Positions 52,203-61,600 of a DNA stretch of 64,000 nucleotides are shown piece by piece. Position numbers and translations under genes: made by a program. Source of the DNA: Chitinophaga filiformis. GTDB lineage: Bacteria; Bacteroidota; Bacteroidia; Chitinophagales; Chitinophagaceae. The stretch lies in NCBI RefSeq assembly GCF_900102545.1, contig NZ_FNBN01000006.1, positions 186,001 to 250,000 on the forward strand. Direction: 5' to 3'. The notes beneath the pieces were generated by a model that saw only the letters and a program-made list of their open reading frames with translations, did no database searches and was not told the DNA's origin. Position 1 is the first letter of the stretch, and the number at the start of each line of letters is the position of its first letter.

Positions 52203-52233
52203 AAAAAAAGAGCCCCCCAACGCCGGGGAGCTC
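52203..52233 (-). terminator. Terminator of peptide gene 2
   Basis: GAGC-CCCC and GGGG-A-GCTC pair around a short loop, followed on the minus strand by TTTTTTT. Confidence 0.75.
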
Positions 52234-52304
52234 CAAATAAAATCCGGAATCCATTCACCCTCGTGGTCGGCAAAGAATTCCTTAGGGAACAAAGGAAACC
52301 TGTC

Positions 52305-52373
52305 TTACAGGCCGCCTAATAAAGAATTCAGCAACGCAATAAGGGTTGCCAGTAACTGATTTAACAGATCCAT
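52305..52373 (-). CDS. Small hydrophobic peptide 2 (22 residues)
   Basis: The minus strand encodes MDLLNQLLATLIALL, then NSLLGGL, then TAA. It is the closest paralogue of peptide 1 (16 of 22 positions or so identical) with changes mostly conservative or synonymous. It is uninterrupted leucine/alanine-rich with one Asp, net charge -1. The leader box (52400-52429), the upstream motif and a separate terminator (52203-52233) give it its own unit. The start ATG is 26 bases after the box. Role unknown; membrane activity is suggested by composition only. Confidence 0.7.
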   Translation of the reverse strand: MDLLNQLLATLIALLNSLLGGL

Positions 52374-52399
52374 GCTTCAGGTTTTTCTGTTGGTTAATA

Positions 52400-52429
52400 C
52401 CTACTCTGTTTTTGGTTTTCGGCAATCCC
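52400..52429 (-). promoter_or_regulatory. Conserved leader box of peptide gene 2
   Basis: GGGATTGCCGAAAACC then AAAAACAGAGTAGG on the minus strand, 26 bases before the ATG. Confidence 0.65.
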
Positions 52430-52488
52430 AAAGGAGATGATCATCTAATCCCGCCGCGAATTTAAAGGCTGGTCATAAATTAAAAACA

Positions 52489-52498
52489 TTCATTATCA
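52489..52498 (-). promoter_or_regulatory. Conserved upstream motif of peptide gene 2
   Basis: TGATAATGAA on the minus strand, extended to TGATAATGAATG, same as upstream of peptide gene 1. Confidence 0.5.
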
Positions 52499-52591
52499 TT
52501 CACCTTCAGGTAGTTATACCATTCTGTTCAGTTTCTAATACTTACTAAATAGAAAGCCTGCTTACTGTCACTTTCACCAGCTCATTTATAC

Positions 52592-52622
52592 AAAAAAAAT
52601 AGCCCCGGCAATTGCCAGGGCT
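52592..52622 (-). terminator. Terminator of peptide gene 3
   Basis: AGCCC-GGCA and TGCC-GGGCT form the stem (52601-52622), followed on the minus strand by ATTTTTTTTG. Confidence 0.8.
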
Positions 52623-52651
52623 TAAAGCATTTAGAACAAGGGCTGCTGAGT

Positions 52652-52714
52652 TTACACAGCACGCAGGATCGTTTTCACAAATCCGAGAATGGCAGCGAGA
52701 ATAGCAGATGTCAT
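52652..52714 (-). CDS. Small hydrophobic peptide 3 (20 residues)
   Basis: The minus strand encodes MTSAILAAILGFVKTILRAV followed by TAA. Its sequence is unlike peptides 1 and 2, but it has the same leader box (52742-52770), upstream motif (52845-52854) and terminator layout. It is cationic (Lys14, Arg18, net +2) and amphipathic if helical, similar in composition to membrane-active peptides. The evidence for translation rests on the shared layout, an ATG at the same distance (27 bases) from the box and a composition that fits a membrane helix. Confidence 0.6.
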   Translation of the reverse strand: MTSAILAAILGFVKTILRAV

Positions 52715-52741
52715 AACGGGTGAATTTAAGAGGGTGTCGTG

Positions 52742-52770
52742 CCTACTCTGTATGGTTTTCGGCGAATCCC
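52742..52770 (-). promoter_or_regulatory. Conserved leader box of peptide gene 3
   Basis: GGGATTCGCCGAAAACC then ATACAGAGTAGG on the minus strand, 27 bases before the ATG; one extra C relative to the other boxes and one base less in the middle. Confidence 0.65.
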
Positions 52771-52844
52771 AGTCCGCAGTAGTACAGGCCCCGCGAACAC
52801 AATAAAGGTAAATCCAATTAGCGTTCAAATACTATTCATTTCCG

Positions 52845-52854
52845 TTCATTATCA
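52845..52854 (-). promoter_or_regulatory. Conserved upstream motif of peptide gene 3
   Basis: TGATAATGAA on the minus strand, followed by CG, 131 bases before the ATG. Confidence 0.5.
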
Positions 52855-52908
52855 ACGAGTTCGTTCAAACCGTTCAGATAGCATGCAAGCCCGCCACTCT
52901 CATCTCAT

Positions 52909-53514
52909 TCACGGATTTTTCCCCTGCTCCTCACGAATGATCGCCCGCGCACGTGCTGTCGGCAGGAAAATCTGGAAACCTAATCCCAGGTTCAGCTGAT
53001 GAGAGGTGGTCGAATTCCCACCGCCTATGATCACATCATACTTCACCAATGCATCCAACGCAACATTAGGTGTAATAAAATAAGATAATCCAGGCCCAAT
53101 ACCCAATTGTACCCCATTCGTAGACGCTCCATTGGCTGGATTACTACCCCCAAACCCTACATTCGCCTCTCCGAAGAAACGCACCCGCTTAGAAAACTCC
53201 AGCTTACGCACATTCGGATCGCGAAAATAATAACGGGCCAATGCCCCAATAGCATAATCCACATTCGTTCCATTGCCACCAGTAGTCTGAAGACCAAAAT
53301 TCACGTAGGCACCCAATGCAAGATCATCCTTGATAAAATAGGCCAGTTTAGGATTCAGATTGAAATGGAAAATTGTACTTTCTTTCTGAAAATTGAATCC
53401 CAGGTCAGTGATATCAGACCCTACCATGAGGTTACCTTGTTGCGTCTGCGCAACTGCAGTGCTGCCGAAGAATACCGCAGTGAGCGCCAGGGTTAATAGA
53501 CAAAATTTTTTCAT
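52909..53514 (-). CDS. Outer-membrane beta-barrel protein
   Basis: The 201-residue protein has a signal peptide (MKKFCLLTLALTAVFFGSTAVAQ, ATG at 53514; the frame extends 12 codons upstream without benefit). The mature part is made of alternating short amphipathic strands (NLMVGSDITDLGFNFQ, FHFNLNPKLAYFIKDDLALGAYVNFGLQ, KRVRFFGEANVGFGG, GLSYFITPNVALDALVKYDVI, LNLGLGFQIFLP), the mark of a small 8-stranded porin-like barrel of the OmpA/OmpX kind. Function unknown. It ends in an acidic/basic tail (REEQGKNP). Confidence 0.75.
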   Translation of the reverse strand: MKKFCLLTLALTAVFFGSTAVAQTQQGNLMVGSDITDLGFNFQKESTIFHFNLNPKLAYFIKDDLALGAYVNFGLQTTGGNGTNVDYAIGALARYYFRDPNVRKLEFSKRVRFFGEANVGFGGSNPANGASTNGVQLGIGPGLSYFITPNVALDALVKYDVIIGGGNSTTSHQLNLGLGFQIFLPTARARAIIREEQGKNP

Positions 53515-53923
53515 GTTCTGAATTTTAATTTGAGAAATAGCTGCCATCAAAAATTAAAGATGCCCACTATAGGGAGAAAACATTATGCCTTGACTCTTAA
53601 TAACTTATTAAGATAAGTGGGATATGAAGGGGCTACCAAATTTGATGCCACGTAACACTTACCGGCAATAAAAGTTATTGAAAATGAACAGAATAGAGAG
53701 AGAACAAACAAAATATTCAGCAAACAGCTGTTGCTATATAATAATAGCACCACGTACAGGCAAGAAATAATGCCCGTTAACGGGCATCAATAGCTACAAT
53801 ATTTGCAGGTTGCATGGCAGCTAACAGCCAGGCGCCGGAACCAGGAGAAAGCCGCTATAAGCGAAGAAGGGATGCCTTACAGGCACCCCTTCTTTCTATA
53901 AGTCTGATATGAATCTGCTAAAA
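53515..53923. other. Gap between the barrel gene and fusA
   Basis: No gene seen. It holds the fusA terminator (53863-53897), an 18-bp perfect palindrome ATGCCCGTTAACGGGCAT (53770-53787) and one ATGAACAG copy. No perfect -7 box for the barrel gene was found. Confidence 0.5.
53863..53897 (-). terminator. Intrinsic terminator of fusA
   Basis: AGAAGGGATGCCT and AGGCACCCCTTCT form a stem with a mismatch around TAC. The minus-strand tail is weak in T. Confidence 0.55.
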
Positions 53924-56071
53924 TTAGTCAGCGTTCACTTTACCTTTCACTTTTGCAATTTCCTCTTCAGCAATGCTGTTCGGAGCAGGTGAATAGTGAG
54001 AGAACTCCATGATGGAAGTTGCACGACCAGATGACATTGAACGCAGCTGAGTTACGTAACCGAACATTTCTTTCAGTGGCACTTTAGCTTTGATCACCTG
54101 TACACCATTTCTCATTTCCATACCTTCCAGCATACCACGACGACGGTTCAGGTCACCTGTTACGTCACCCATGTACTGGTCAGGAGTCTGTACTTCTACT
54201 TTCATGATCGGCTCCAGCAGAACTGGTTTAGCTTTACGGCCAGCCTCACGGAAAGCAGCTCTTGCGCACAACTCGAAAGATACTGCATCGGAGTCAACCT
54301 GGTGGAAGGAACCGTCAAACAGACGAACTTTCAGGTTGTCCAGCGGATAGCCAGCCAGTACACCCTGGTTCATTGCTGATTCGAAACCTTTCTGTACAGG
54401 AGGTACGAACTCTTTTGGAATGGAACCACCGAAGATGTCGTTGATGAACTGGAAAGTCTTACCGTCGTTCTCTTTCATCCATTCTGGATCAGCAGGTCCG
54501 ATCTCAACCTGGATGTCAGCGAATTTACCACGACCACCAGTCTGTTTCTTGTACACTTCACGGTGCTCAACTTTAGCAGTGAAGGCTTCTTTGAACGCAA
54601 CCTGAGGTGCACCCTGGTTAACTTCTACCTTGAATTCGCGACGCATACGGTCAACGATGATTTCCAGGTGAAGCTCACCCATACCGCTCAATACGGTCTG
54701 GCCGGTTTCTTCGTCAGTTTTTGCTTTCAGGGTAGGATCTTCTTCTACCAGTTTAGCGATAGCCATACCCATTTTATCCATGTCCGCCTGAGTTTTGGGC
54801 TCGATAGCGATGTGGATCACCGGCTCTGGGAAAGTCATAGACTCCAGAACGATTGGGTTATCTTCATGACACAGGGTGTCACCAGTCTTGATATCTTTAA
54901 AACCTACAGCAGCTCCGATATCACCAGCTTCGATGAAATCGATAGGATTCTGCTTGTTGGCGTGCATCTGCATGATACGGCTGATACGCTCGTTCTTACC
55001 AGTACGGGTGTTCAGTACATAAGAACCTGCATCCAGGTGACCGGAATAAGCCCGGAAGAACGCCAGACGACCTACGAAAGGATCGGTCATGATCTTGAAC
55101 GCCAGTGCAGAGAATGGTTCTTTTGCATCTGGTTTACGCTCGATCTCAGCACCAGTGTCAGGATTAGTACCTTTTACTGCTTCGATATCCAGAGGAGAAG
55201 GCAAGTAACGGCAAACCGCATCCAGCATCTTCTGAACACCTTTGTTTTTGAAGGAAGAACCACACAGCATTGGAATGATAGCGATATCGATAGTAGCCTT
55301 ACGGATAGCTTCGTGGATCTCTGCTTCAGAGATTGAATTTGGATCTTCGAAGAATTTCTCCATCAGGGTATCGTCGTATTCAGCAACTGCTTCTACCAGT
55401 TTAGCTCTCCACTCTTCTGCCTCATCTTTCATGTCAGCAGGGATCTCAACTTCCTGGTAAGTAGCACCTTTACCTTCTTCGTCCCAGATAATACCTTTCA
55501 TGGTGATCAGGTCAACTACACCTTTGAAAGTATCTTCAGCACCGATAGGCAGCATCAGGGGAACAGGGTTAGCACCCAGCATTTCCTTTACCTGTTTTAC
55601 CACGTTCAGGAAGTCAGCACCGGCACGGTCCATTTTGTTAACGAAACCGATACGGGGTACACGGTAACGGTTAGCCTGGCGCCAAACAGTCTCAGACTGT
55701 GGTTCTACACCGGATACAGCGCAGAATAATGCTACCAGACCATCCAGTACACGCAGTGAACGCTCTACCTCTACAGTAAAGTCCACGTGACCCGGAGTGT
55801 CAATGATGTTGAATTTGTATTCTTTTGTATCTGGCTGAAGCTTTCCCTGGGTTGTTGGGAATTTCCAGAAACAGGTAGTAGCAGCAGATGTAATGGTAAT
55901 ACCTCTCTCCTGCTCCTGTGCCATCCAGTCCATGGTGGCAGCACCTTCGTGCACCTCCCCTATCTTGTGGGATTTACCTGTATAGTACAGGATACGCTCT
56001 GTGGTAGTGGTTTTACCCGCATCAATGTGCGCCGCAATACCAAAGTTTCTTTGAAATTTTAAGTCTGCCAT
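53924..56071 (-). CDS. fusA: Elongation factor G
   Basis: The 715-residue protein starts MADLKFQRNFGIAAHIDAGKTTTTERILYYTGK with the G1 motif AHIDAGKT, then G3 DTPGHVDF, G4 NKMD, and the domain IV signature GMGELHLEIIVDRMRREFKVEV and FGYVTQLRSMSSGRATSIMEFSHY. It translocates tRNA-mRNA with GTP. Its promoter shares the transcribed start of the S10 and rpsL promoters. It is separated from rpsG by 6 kb. Confidence 0.97.
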   Translation of the reverse strand: MADLKFQRNFGIAAHIDAGKTTTTERILYYTGKSHKIGEVHEGAATMDWMAQEQERGITITSAATTCFWKFPTTQGKLQPDTKEYKFNIIDTPGHVDFTVEVERSLRVLDGLVALFCAVSGVEPQSETVWRQANRYRVPRIGFVNKMDRAGADFLNVVKQVKEMLGANPVPLMLPIGAEDTFKGVVDLITMKGIIWDEEGKGATYQEVEIPADMKDEAEEWRAKLVEAVAEYDDTLMEKFFEDPNSISEAEIHEAIRKATIDIAIIPMLCGSSFKNKGVQKMLDAVCRYLPSPLDIEAVKGTNPDTGAEIERKPDAKEPFSALAFKIMTDPFVGRLAFFRAYSGHLDAGSYVLNTRTGKNERISRIMQMHANKQNPIDFIEAGDIGAAVGFKDIKTGDTLCHEDNPIVLESMTFPEPVIHIAIEPKTQADMDKMGMAIAKLVEEDPTLKAKTDEETGQTVLSGMGELHLEIIVDRMRREFKVEVNQGAPQVAFKEAFTAKVEHREVYKKQTGGRGKFADIQVEIGPADPEWMKENDGKTFQFINDIFGGSIPKEFVPPVQKGFESAMNQGVLAGYPLDNLKVRLFDGSFHQVDSDAVSFELCARAAFREAGRKAKPVLLEPIMKVEVQTPDQYMGDVTGDLNRRRGMLEGMEMRNGVQVIKAKVPLKEMFGYVTQLRSMSSGRATSIMEFSHYSPAPNSIAEEEIAKVKGKVNAD

Positions 56072-56460
56072 AATATTAAAATGACTGTATTACTAATGCA
56101 ATTTGGGGGGCAAAGGTAAATGATTTCTACCAATAAATAAAACCTGGTAACTTACCAGATAAATATTTAAGAATTCCTTTACAGAAGGGGATTTGCCCCA
56201 TGATTAACCGCGCAAAGTTACACTAATTCCGCGAGCTAACCTTCTCTCACTATCTCCCTGAAAACCAATTGTCCAAATTCCCCTACCGGTTTTAGCAATA
56301 ATTCCGCCGCCCAGTAATTACCCATTGCCTTTTTTTCCCCTTTAAAACATATTTGTATATGATCTTGTTAATGTCCTACCCCTTATACCCCCAGTTTGTG
56401 TCATTGTAATGCAGGGATGCTTTTGCCGTTGTTATTAATTCACCCCCAAATATATCTCAC
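56072..56460. other. Divergent fusA / T9SS cluster intergenic region
   Basis: Contains the fusA promoter at 56100-56118. No clear -7 box for the plus-strand T9SS cluster was found; the sequence is pyrimidine-rich (TACCCCTTATACCCCC) and no other gene is seen. Confidence 0.4.
56100..56118 (-). promoter_or_regulatory. fusA promoter with shared start region
   Basis: -7 box TACCTTTG (56111-56118) followed by CCCCCCAAATT, matching rpsJ and rpsL apart from one base. Confidence 0.6.
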
Positions 56461-56964
56461 ATGCGGACTATCTACAAACGACTCCTGCTGTTGTGTCTTG
56501 CTGCCGGTGGCTTTCCGGCCGCCCGGGCTCAGCTAATACTCAACAGGCAGGTAAACGCGAGTGCAGGAGGAGGCGGCTCTTCCGGTGATTATTTCTTCCA
56601 GTATACCATCGGCGAAATAACCGTCAGCTCTCTTCAGAAAGGACCACTGCTCCTGACCCAGGGCTTTCATCAGCCGGAAGAACTTCCCCCGGCTCCTGCA
56701 GGTGCTGAAGTTGTTGTCAACCTGCTCCTCTACCCTAACCCTGTATCCACCAACCTGAAGATCCAGTTTGACATGCTGTCCAATAACACAGTGGCATTGC
56801 TCATTGTCAACAGCGGCGGCCAGCTTGTACATCAGGAGACCCGTACATACGGTGCCGGCCGGGTACTCATCACCCTGCCAGTCAACAGATTCGCCGCAGG
56901 TATCTACACTCTCATCGTGAAAGCAGGCGGATTTATGTACCAGGAAAAACTGGTGATACAATAA
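56461..56964 (+). CDS. Small T9SS-targeted protein with C-terminal sorting domain
   Basis: The 167-residue protein has a signal peptide (to about residue 23, AARAQ) and a T9SS type A C-terminal sorting domain at about 88-167: LLLYPNPVSTNLKIQFDM, then AGIYTLIVKAGGFMYQEKLVIQ, the typical final motif. The region between holds the ASAGGGGSSGDYFFQYTIGEITVSSLQKGPLLLTQGFHQPE segment, frequently found before the sorting domain in Bacteroidota surface proteins. It would be exported and cleaved or anchored by T9SS. It heads the cluster, 18 bases before the porV-like gene. Confidence 0.85.
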   Translation: MRTIYKRLLLLCLAAGGFPAARAQLILNRQVNASAGGGGSSGDYFFQYTIGEITVSSLQKGPLLLTQGFHQPEELPPAPAGAEVVVNLLLYPNPVSTNLKIQFDMLSNNTVALLIVNSGGQLVHQETRTYGAGRVLITLPVNRFAAGIYTLIVKAGGFMYQEKLVIQ

Positions 56965-56982
56965 CCTTTCAAAACAACGATC

Positions 56983-58161
56983 ATGATCAAAAAATTTACC
57001 ATATGGCTATGTGCCGCCGGATTGCTTGTCCACAGCAGCCCGTTGATGGCACAGACAAAAGGGATCAAGGCAATCAATACCGGAGCCGCCTTCCTGATGG
57101 TGAACCCTGATGCCCGCAGCAGCGGTACCGGCGATGCCATGACCGGACTGGAGGCGGATGCCAACTCTCTGTTTGGCAATGCCGCCAAGATCGTCTTCGC
57201 CGGCGACTGGGGCGTTAGCGCCTCCTATTCTCCCTGGATGTGGGATCTCAACAACAGCGATCAGCGCACCAATATGGGCTATCTCGCTGCCTTCAAAAAC
57301 TTCAATAACAATACAGAAGGCATAGGTATTTCCATGCGCTATTTTACCAATGGAACTATCATCTTCAGAGATGACAACGGCACCGAACTGCAGCGGTACA
57401 AGCCTAAAGAATACGCCATCGATGCGACCTATGCCCGCAAACTGGGCGAACGTTATTCGCTGGCTATCTCCCTACGTTACATCCGCAGCGATCTTGGCCA
57501 GGGTAGCTTCAATGGCCTTCAGCAGAAACCAGCCAGCGCTGTAGCAGGTGATATAGGCTTCTACTCACAGAACTACGCTAAGAATGACCCTGCCGGCAAC
57601 CGTTATTGCTGGGGTATCGCCTTTACCAACATCGGTTCCAAGCTGAATTATACCGATGATAGCGACCGCAAGGCTTTCCTTCCTGCTAACCTTCGCATTG
57701 GCGGCGGTTATTCATTTGTCAATACCGTCGAACATCAGTTCACCGTCCTGGCAGATGTTAATAAACTGCTGATCCCCACGCCTCCTACATATAAACTGGA
57801 TGCTACCGGACAGCCAACAGGAGAAATAGAAGATGGGAAAGACCCCAATCGCAGTATGACGGAAGCACTGTTCACCTCCTTCTGGGATGCCCCCGGCGGT
57901 TTCCAGGAAGAGCTCCGCGAGTTTACAATAGCTGCAGGCCTGGAATATACTTACCAGCACCAGCTGTTCATCCGGACCGGTTACTTCTATGAGCATCCGC
58001 AAAAAGGTTACCGCCAGCATTTCTCCGCCGGCGTTGGCACCCGTATCAAAGGCTTCTCTGTAGATATGGCTTATATCATGCCTACGGCGAATAGTCTTTA
58101 TCAGAGAAGAACGCTCAAATTCTCAGTAGCCTATCATATAGGTTCAGCGAACCGTCCATAA
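56983..58161 (+). CDS. porV: PorV-like T9SS outer-membrane protein
   Basis: The 392 residues match the PorV/LptO family, the barrel that binds T9SS sorting domains and hands them to the PorU sortase. Family marks are the signal peptide ending MAQ, AINTGAAFLMVNPDARSSGTGDAMTG, SVSYSPWMWDL-like, IGISMRYFTNGTIIFRDDNG and AIDATYARKLGERYSLAISLRYIRSDLGQGSF. The usual N-P-A-K turn appears as NAAKI. It may be the main PorV or a paralogue dedicated to this cluster; the cluster context favours the latter. Same operon as its neighbours. Confidence 0.83.
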   Translation: MIKKFTIWLCAAGLLVHSSPLMAQTKGIKAINTGAAFLMVNPDARSSGTGDAMTGLEADANSLFGNAAKIVFAGDWGVSASYSPWMWDLNNSDQRTNMGYLAAFKNFNNNTEGIGISMRYFTNGTIIFRDDNGTELQRYKPKEYAIDATYARKLGERYSLAISLRYIRSDLGQGSFNGLQQKPASAVAGDIGFYSQNYAKNDPAGNRYCWGIAFTNIGSKLNYTDDSDRKAFLPANLRIGGGYSFVNTVEHQFTVLADVNKLLIPTPPTYKLDATGQPTGEIEDGKDPNRSMTEALFTSFWDAPGGFQEELREFTIAAGLEYTYQHQLFIRTGYFYEHPQKGYRQHFSAGVGTRIKGFSVDMAYIMPTANSLYQRRTLKFSVAYHIGSANRP

Positions 58162-58195
58162 CACCGTATTCATCATTTATATTAACCTCCAACAT

Positions 58196-58657
58196 ATGAA
58201 ACCATATATTCTGTTGATGATGCTGCTTCTCTCCGGCTTAAGCGCAACCAAAGCACAGCAGCGTACCCGGGATAAACTATTCCCATCATTCCAGCAGGAC
58301 TTTTCAGCACTGCAACAAAAAGAAAGTAAAGAAGCACCAAAAGATCCCCGCACTACAAGAGAGCAGATCTTTACCAACTATCGTCCCCAGCAGAACACCC
58401 GTCAGGGTAGTACCGCAACATTGAGGACAAATAGCACGTCTAAAAATCCCTCAGATATCAACGTTGAGGAGGCTGCTAAAACGCTAAAGGCGAAACAGGT
58501 CAATCTGCCGGCACCAACAGCAGTCCCTACACAGGGAAATGAATCAGAAAGCAGTGGACCCTTAAAAACAGCGGCTCCCGTTGTAACGCCCCCTGCGAAA
58601 ACGGCCGCTCCTGCCGCCGCTCCGGTTAAGAAATCATTTGAACGCAAAAAACAGTAA
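58196..58657 (+). CDS. Small exported Ala/Pro-rich protein of unknown function
   Basis: The 153-residue protein begins with a signal peptide (MKPYILLMMLLLSGLSATKAQ) and continues with a Gln/Arg-rich part, a serine/threonine/asparagine-rich region and a C-terminal Ala/Pro/Lys-rich low-complexity tail (TAAPVVTPPAKTAAPAAAP, ending KKSFERKKQ). I recognise no domain. It lies 34 bases after the PorV-like gene and 23 bases before the collagen-like gene, so it belongs to the same operon. Confidence 0.6.
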   Translation: MKPYILLMMLLLSGLSATKAQQRTRDKLFPSFQQDFSALQQKESKEAPKDPRTTREQIFTNYRPQQNTRQGSTATLRTNSTSKNPSDINVEEAAKTLKAKQVNLPAPTAVPTQGNESESSGPLKTAAPVVTPPAKTAAPAAAPVKKSFERKKQ

Positions 58658-58680
58658 TCCCCTGTAAGCATACAAAACAC

Positions 58681-61600
58681 ATGGTCATGAAGAAATTATA
58701 TCTCCTGCTTATATTCCTGGCTGCCGCCTATGGTACCTATGCCCAGAATGGGCTTTCCGGTACGAACTACCAGGCGGTAGTCCGTAACCCTAACGGTACG
58801 CTGGTGGCCAATCGGAATATCTCCGTACGTATTTCAATCCTGGGCGGCTCCGCAGCCGGCCCTGTTCAATATGAAGAAACCCATGAGGTGGCAACCAGCG
58901 CTCTGGGATTGTTCAACCTCCAGATTGGTAAGGGAAGTGCCTCTACCGGTACATTCGCCGGAGTGCCCTGGGCCAATGCGAATCAGTATCTGAAAGTAGA
59001 AGTGAATACCGGTAACGGTTTTGTAGCATTAGGCACCTCCGAGTTAATGAGTGTTCCTTATGCACTTTATGCTGCTAATGGTAATCCCGGCCCTACGGGT
59101 CCACAGGGGCCTGCTGGTCCGGCTGGTCCTCAGGGAGCAGCAGGTCCTGCCGGTCCGGTTGGGCCTGTAGGTCCTGCAGGACCTACAGGCGCAGCTGGCC
59201 CCGCAGGTGCTCCTGGTCCCGTTGGTCCTATTGGACCTGTTGGCCCTGTAGGTCCCGCCGGTGCACAAGGTGATGCTGGCCCTGCCGGTCCCGCTGGTCC
59301 TGCAGGTGCTGCAGGTGCTCAAGGTCCGGTTGGTCCCGCTGGGGTACCTGGCCCTATAGGTCCTATTGGTCCCATCGGACCTGTCGGCCCTGCCGGAGCA
59401 CAAGGTGATCCCGGCCCTGTGGGTCCGGCTGGTCCGGTAGGTCCTGCCGGCGCGATCGGCCCCGTTGGCCCTGCCGGAGCACAAGGTGATCCCGGTCCTG
59501 CCGGACCTGTAGGTCCCGTTGGACCGATTGGCCCCGTAGGTCCTGCAGGCGCAGCTGGTCCTGCTGGCCCCGCCGGACCAGTGGGACCCATTGGTCCGAT
59601 TGGTCCTATTGGTCCAGCGGGTCCTGTTGGACCTGCAGGACCCGTTGGACCAGCTGGCCCTGCCGGCGACATCAACGGTGTTGCTGCCGGAGGTGACCTG
59701 AGTGGCACTTACCCTAACCCGGTAGTTGCCGACGGAGCAATCACGCTGGCGAAGCTGGCTTCCGGTGTGATCCCTACCTCCCTGCCTCCTGACGGAGCTG
59801 CAGGAGGAGACCTTGGCGGAACCTATCCTAATCCTAATGTCGTCCGCTTACAAAATATCCCTGTCTCCAATACGGCTCCTGCCGCCGGACAGGTACTAAA
59901 ATATGACGGTGCAAGCTGGGCACCTTCCCCACTGGGAGGCGGCGGATTTACATTACCCTACATTACCACTGAAAACAACGCCTCCACCCTGTTTTCCATC
60001 ACCAACGATGGAGATGGTACTTCCATCGAAGGCGCCAACAATACAAGTACCAGCAATGTCAGCGCTGTACTCGGGCTGATCAGCAGCACCTCCCCGGGTG
60101 GATTTTCCTCCGCTGTAAGAGGGATTAACAATGGTACCGGTGGTCTGGGTATTGGTGTATATGGCTCTCAGAACGGTTCTGGATGGGGCGTATATGGCGT
60201 AACGCCAAACGGCCTTGGTGTATATGGTAATGCCTCTGCCAATGGCACCGGCGTATATGCCAACAGCAATACCGGAACAGGCTTAACCGCCACCTCCAAT
60301 AATGGTATTCCCGCCAGCATATCAATTTTCAACAATGCAAATAATAACACGGCGCTGAGTGCCTCAACGGTAGGTAATGGTACTGTAGTTAATGTGACCA
60401 CCACAGGCAATGGCGCGGGTGTACGTAGCAGCACAGCTGCCGGTTTTGGTATACATGGCATTACCAGCGCTCAGACCTCTGCCGGTGTGGTGGGCGATAA
60501 TAACGGCGGCGGTGAAGCAGTGGTAGGCCGTACCACCTCTGATATCGCAGGTGCAGTAGTTGGTCGTAATGATGGTGGAGGTTATGGCGTAAGAGGTTTT
60601 GTTGCTACCAACACCAGCAACACCGGCATTGGCGTATACGGACAGGTCGGCATAGGCGGTAGTACTGGCAGGGCCGGAAGATTCGAGAACTTCAACCAGA
60701 CGAATATCGATGCAAACATCCTGGAGGTAGTGAGTAACAGTAATGGTAATATTCCTGATAATACCCTCGGTAACGCCAGCTCCTTTTTCCTGAATAATAC
60801 CAACAGCGTAGGGGCTGCCGTAAGAGCGGAAGTAAATACCATCTTCGGCAACTTTGGCGCAGCAGGTGTTTTCGGTGTTTCATCCGGTACCGGCGGCCGC
60901 GCAGGACTCTTTTATGCTTCCAACCCTTCAGGTAATGGCGCGTCTCTGATTGCGCTGACAGATGGAAATGGTAATGCTATCACTGCCAATGCCGGAAAAG
61001 ATGGTAACGGTGTGGAGACTAACATCGATGGTGCCGGTAACGCTCTCTACGCCTGGGTACCTACATTTTCGACAGGTAAGGCAGGCCGATTCGAAATCTT
61101 TAATGAAAACAACACTAATGAAGTTATTACGGTAAAAACCGTAGGTAACGGCATTGCAGGCAGCTTCAAGGTAGACAGGACCACGGGTACTTCTCCTGCA
61201 GTAAAAGGCGAGGTCAATTCAATGTTCGCCAATTTTGGTACTGCAGGCATCTATGGTCAGTCTTCCGGTACCGGTGGTTATGCAGGCTTGTTCTATTCTT
61301 CCAACCCGGCCGGTAATGGTCCCGCCCTACTCGCACTGACAGAGGGTACAGGTAATGCTATCACTGCCAATGCCGGTGGTACCGGAGATGGTGTGGAAGC
61401 TAGCTGCGACGGATCCGGTAATGCTATTTCCGGTTTCGTGCCCAATTTTGGAACAGGTAAGGCCGGCCGTTTCGCCAATTTCAATAATGCCAACTCCCAG
61501 CCAGTGGTGCACATCACGACTACAGGTACCGGCACCACCCAACTGATCAACCACCAGGGGCCTTCAGGTAGTATCGCAGTATTCCAGAGCTCCAGTGTCA

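Noticed and set aside
59319..59708. Minus-strand Gly/Pro-rich open frame in the collagen region
   Set aside because: An effect of the palindromic GGxCCx codon pattern of the plus-strand GXY repeats.
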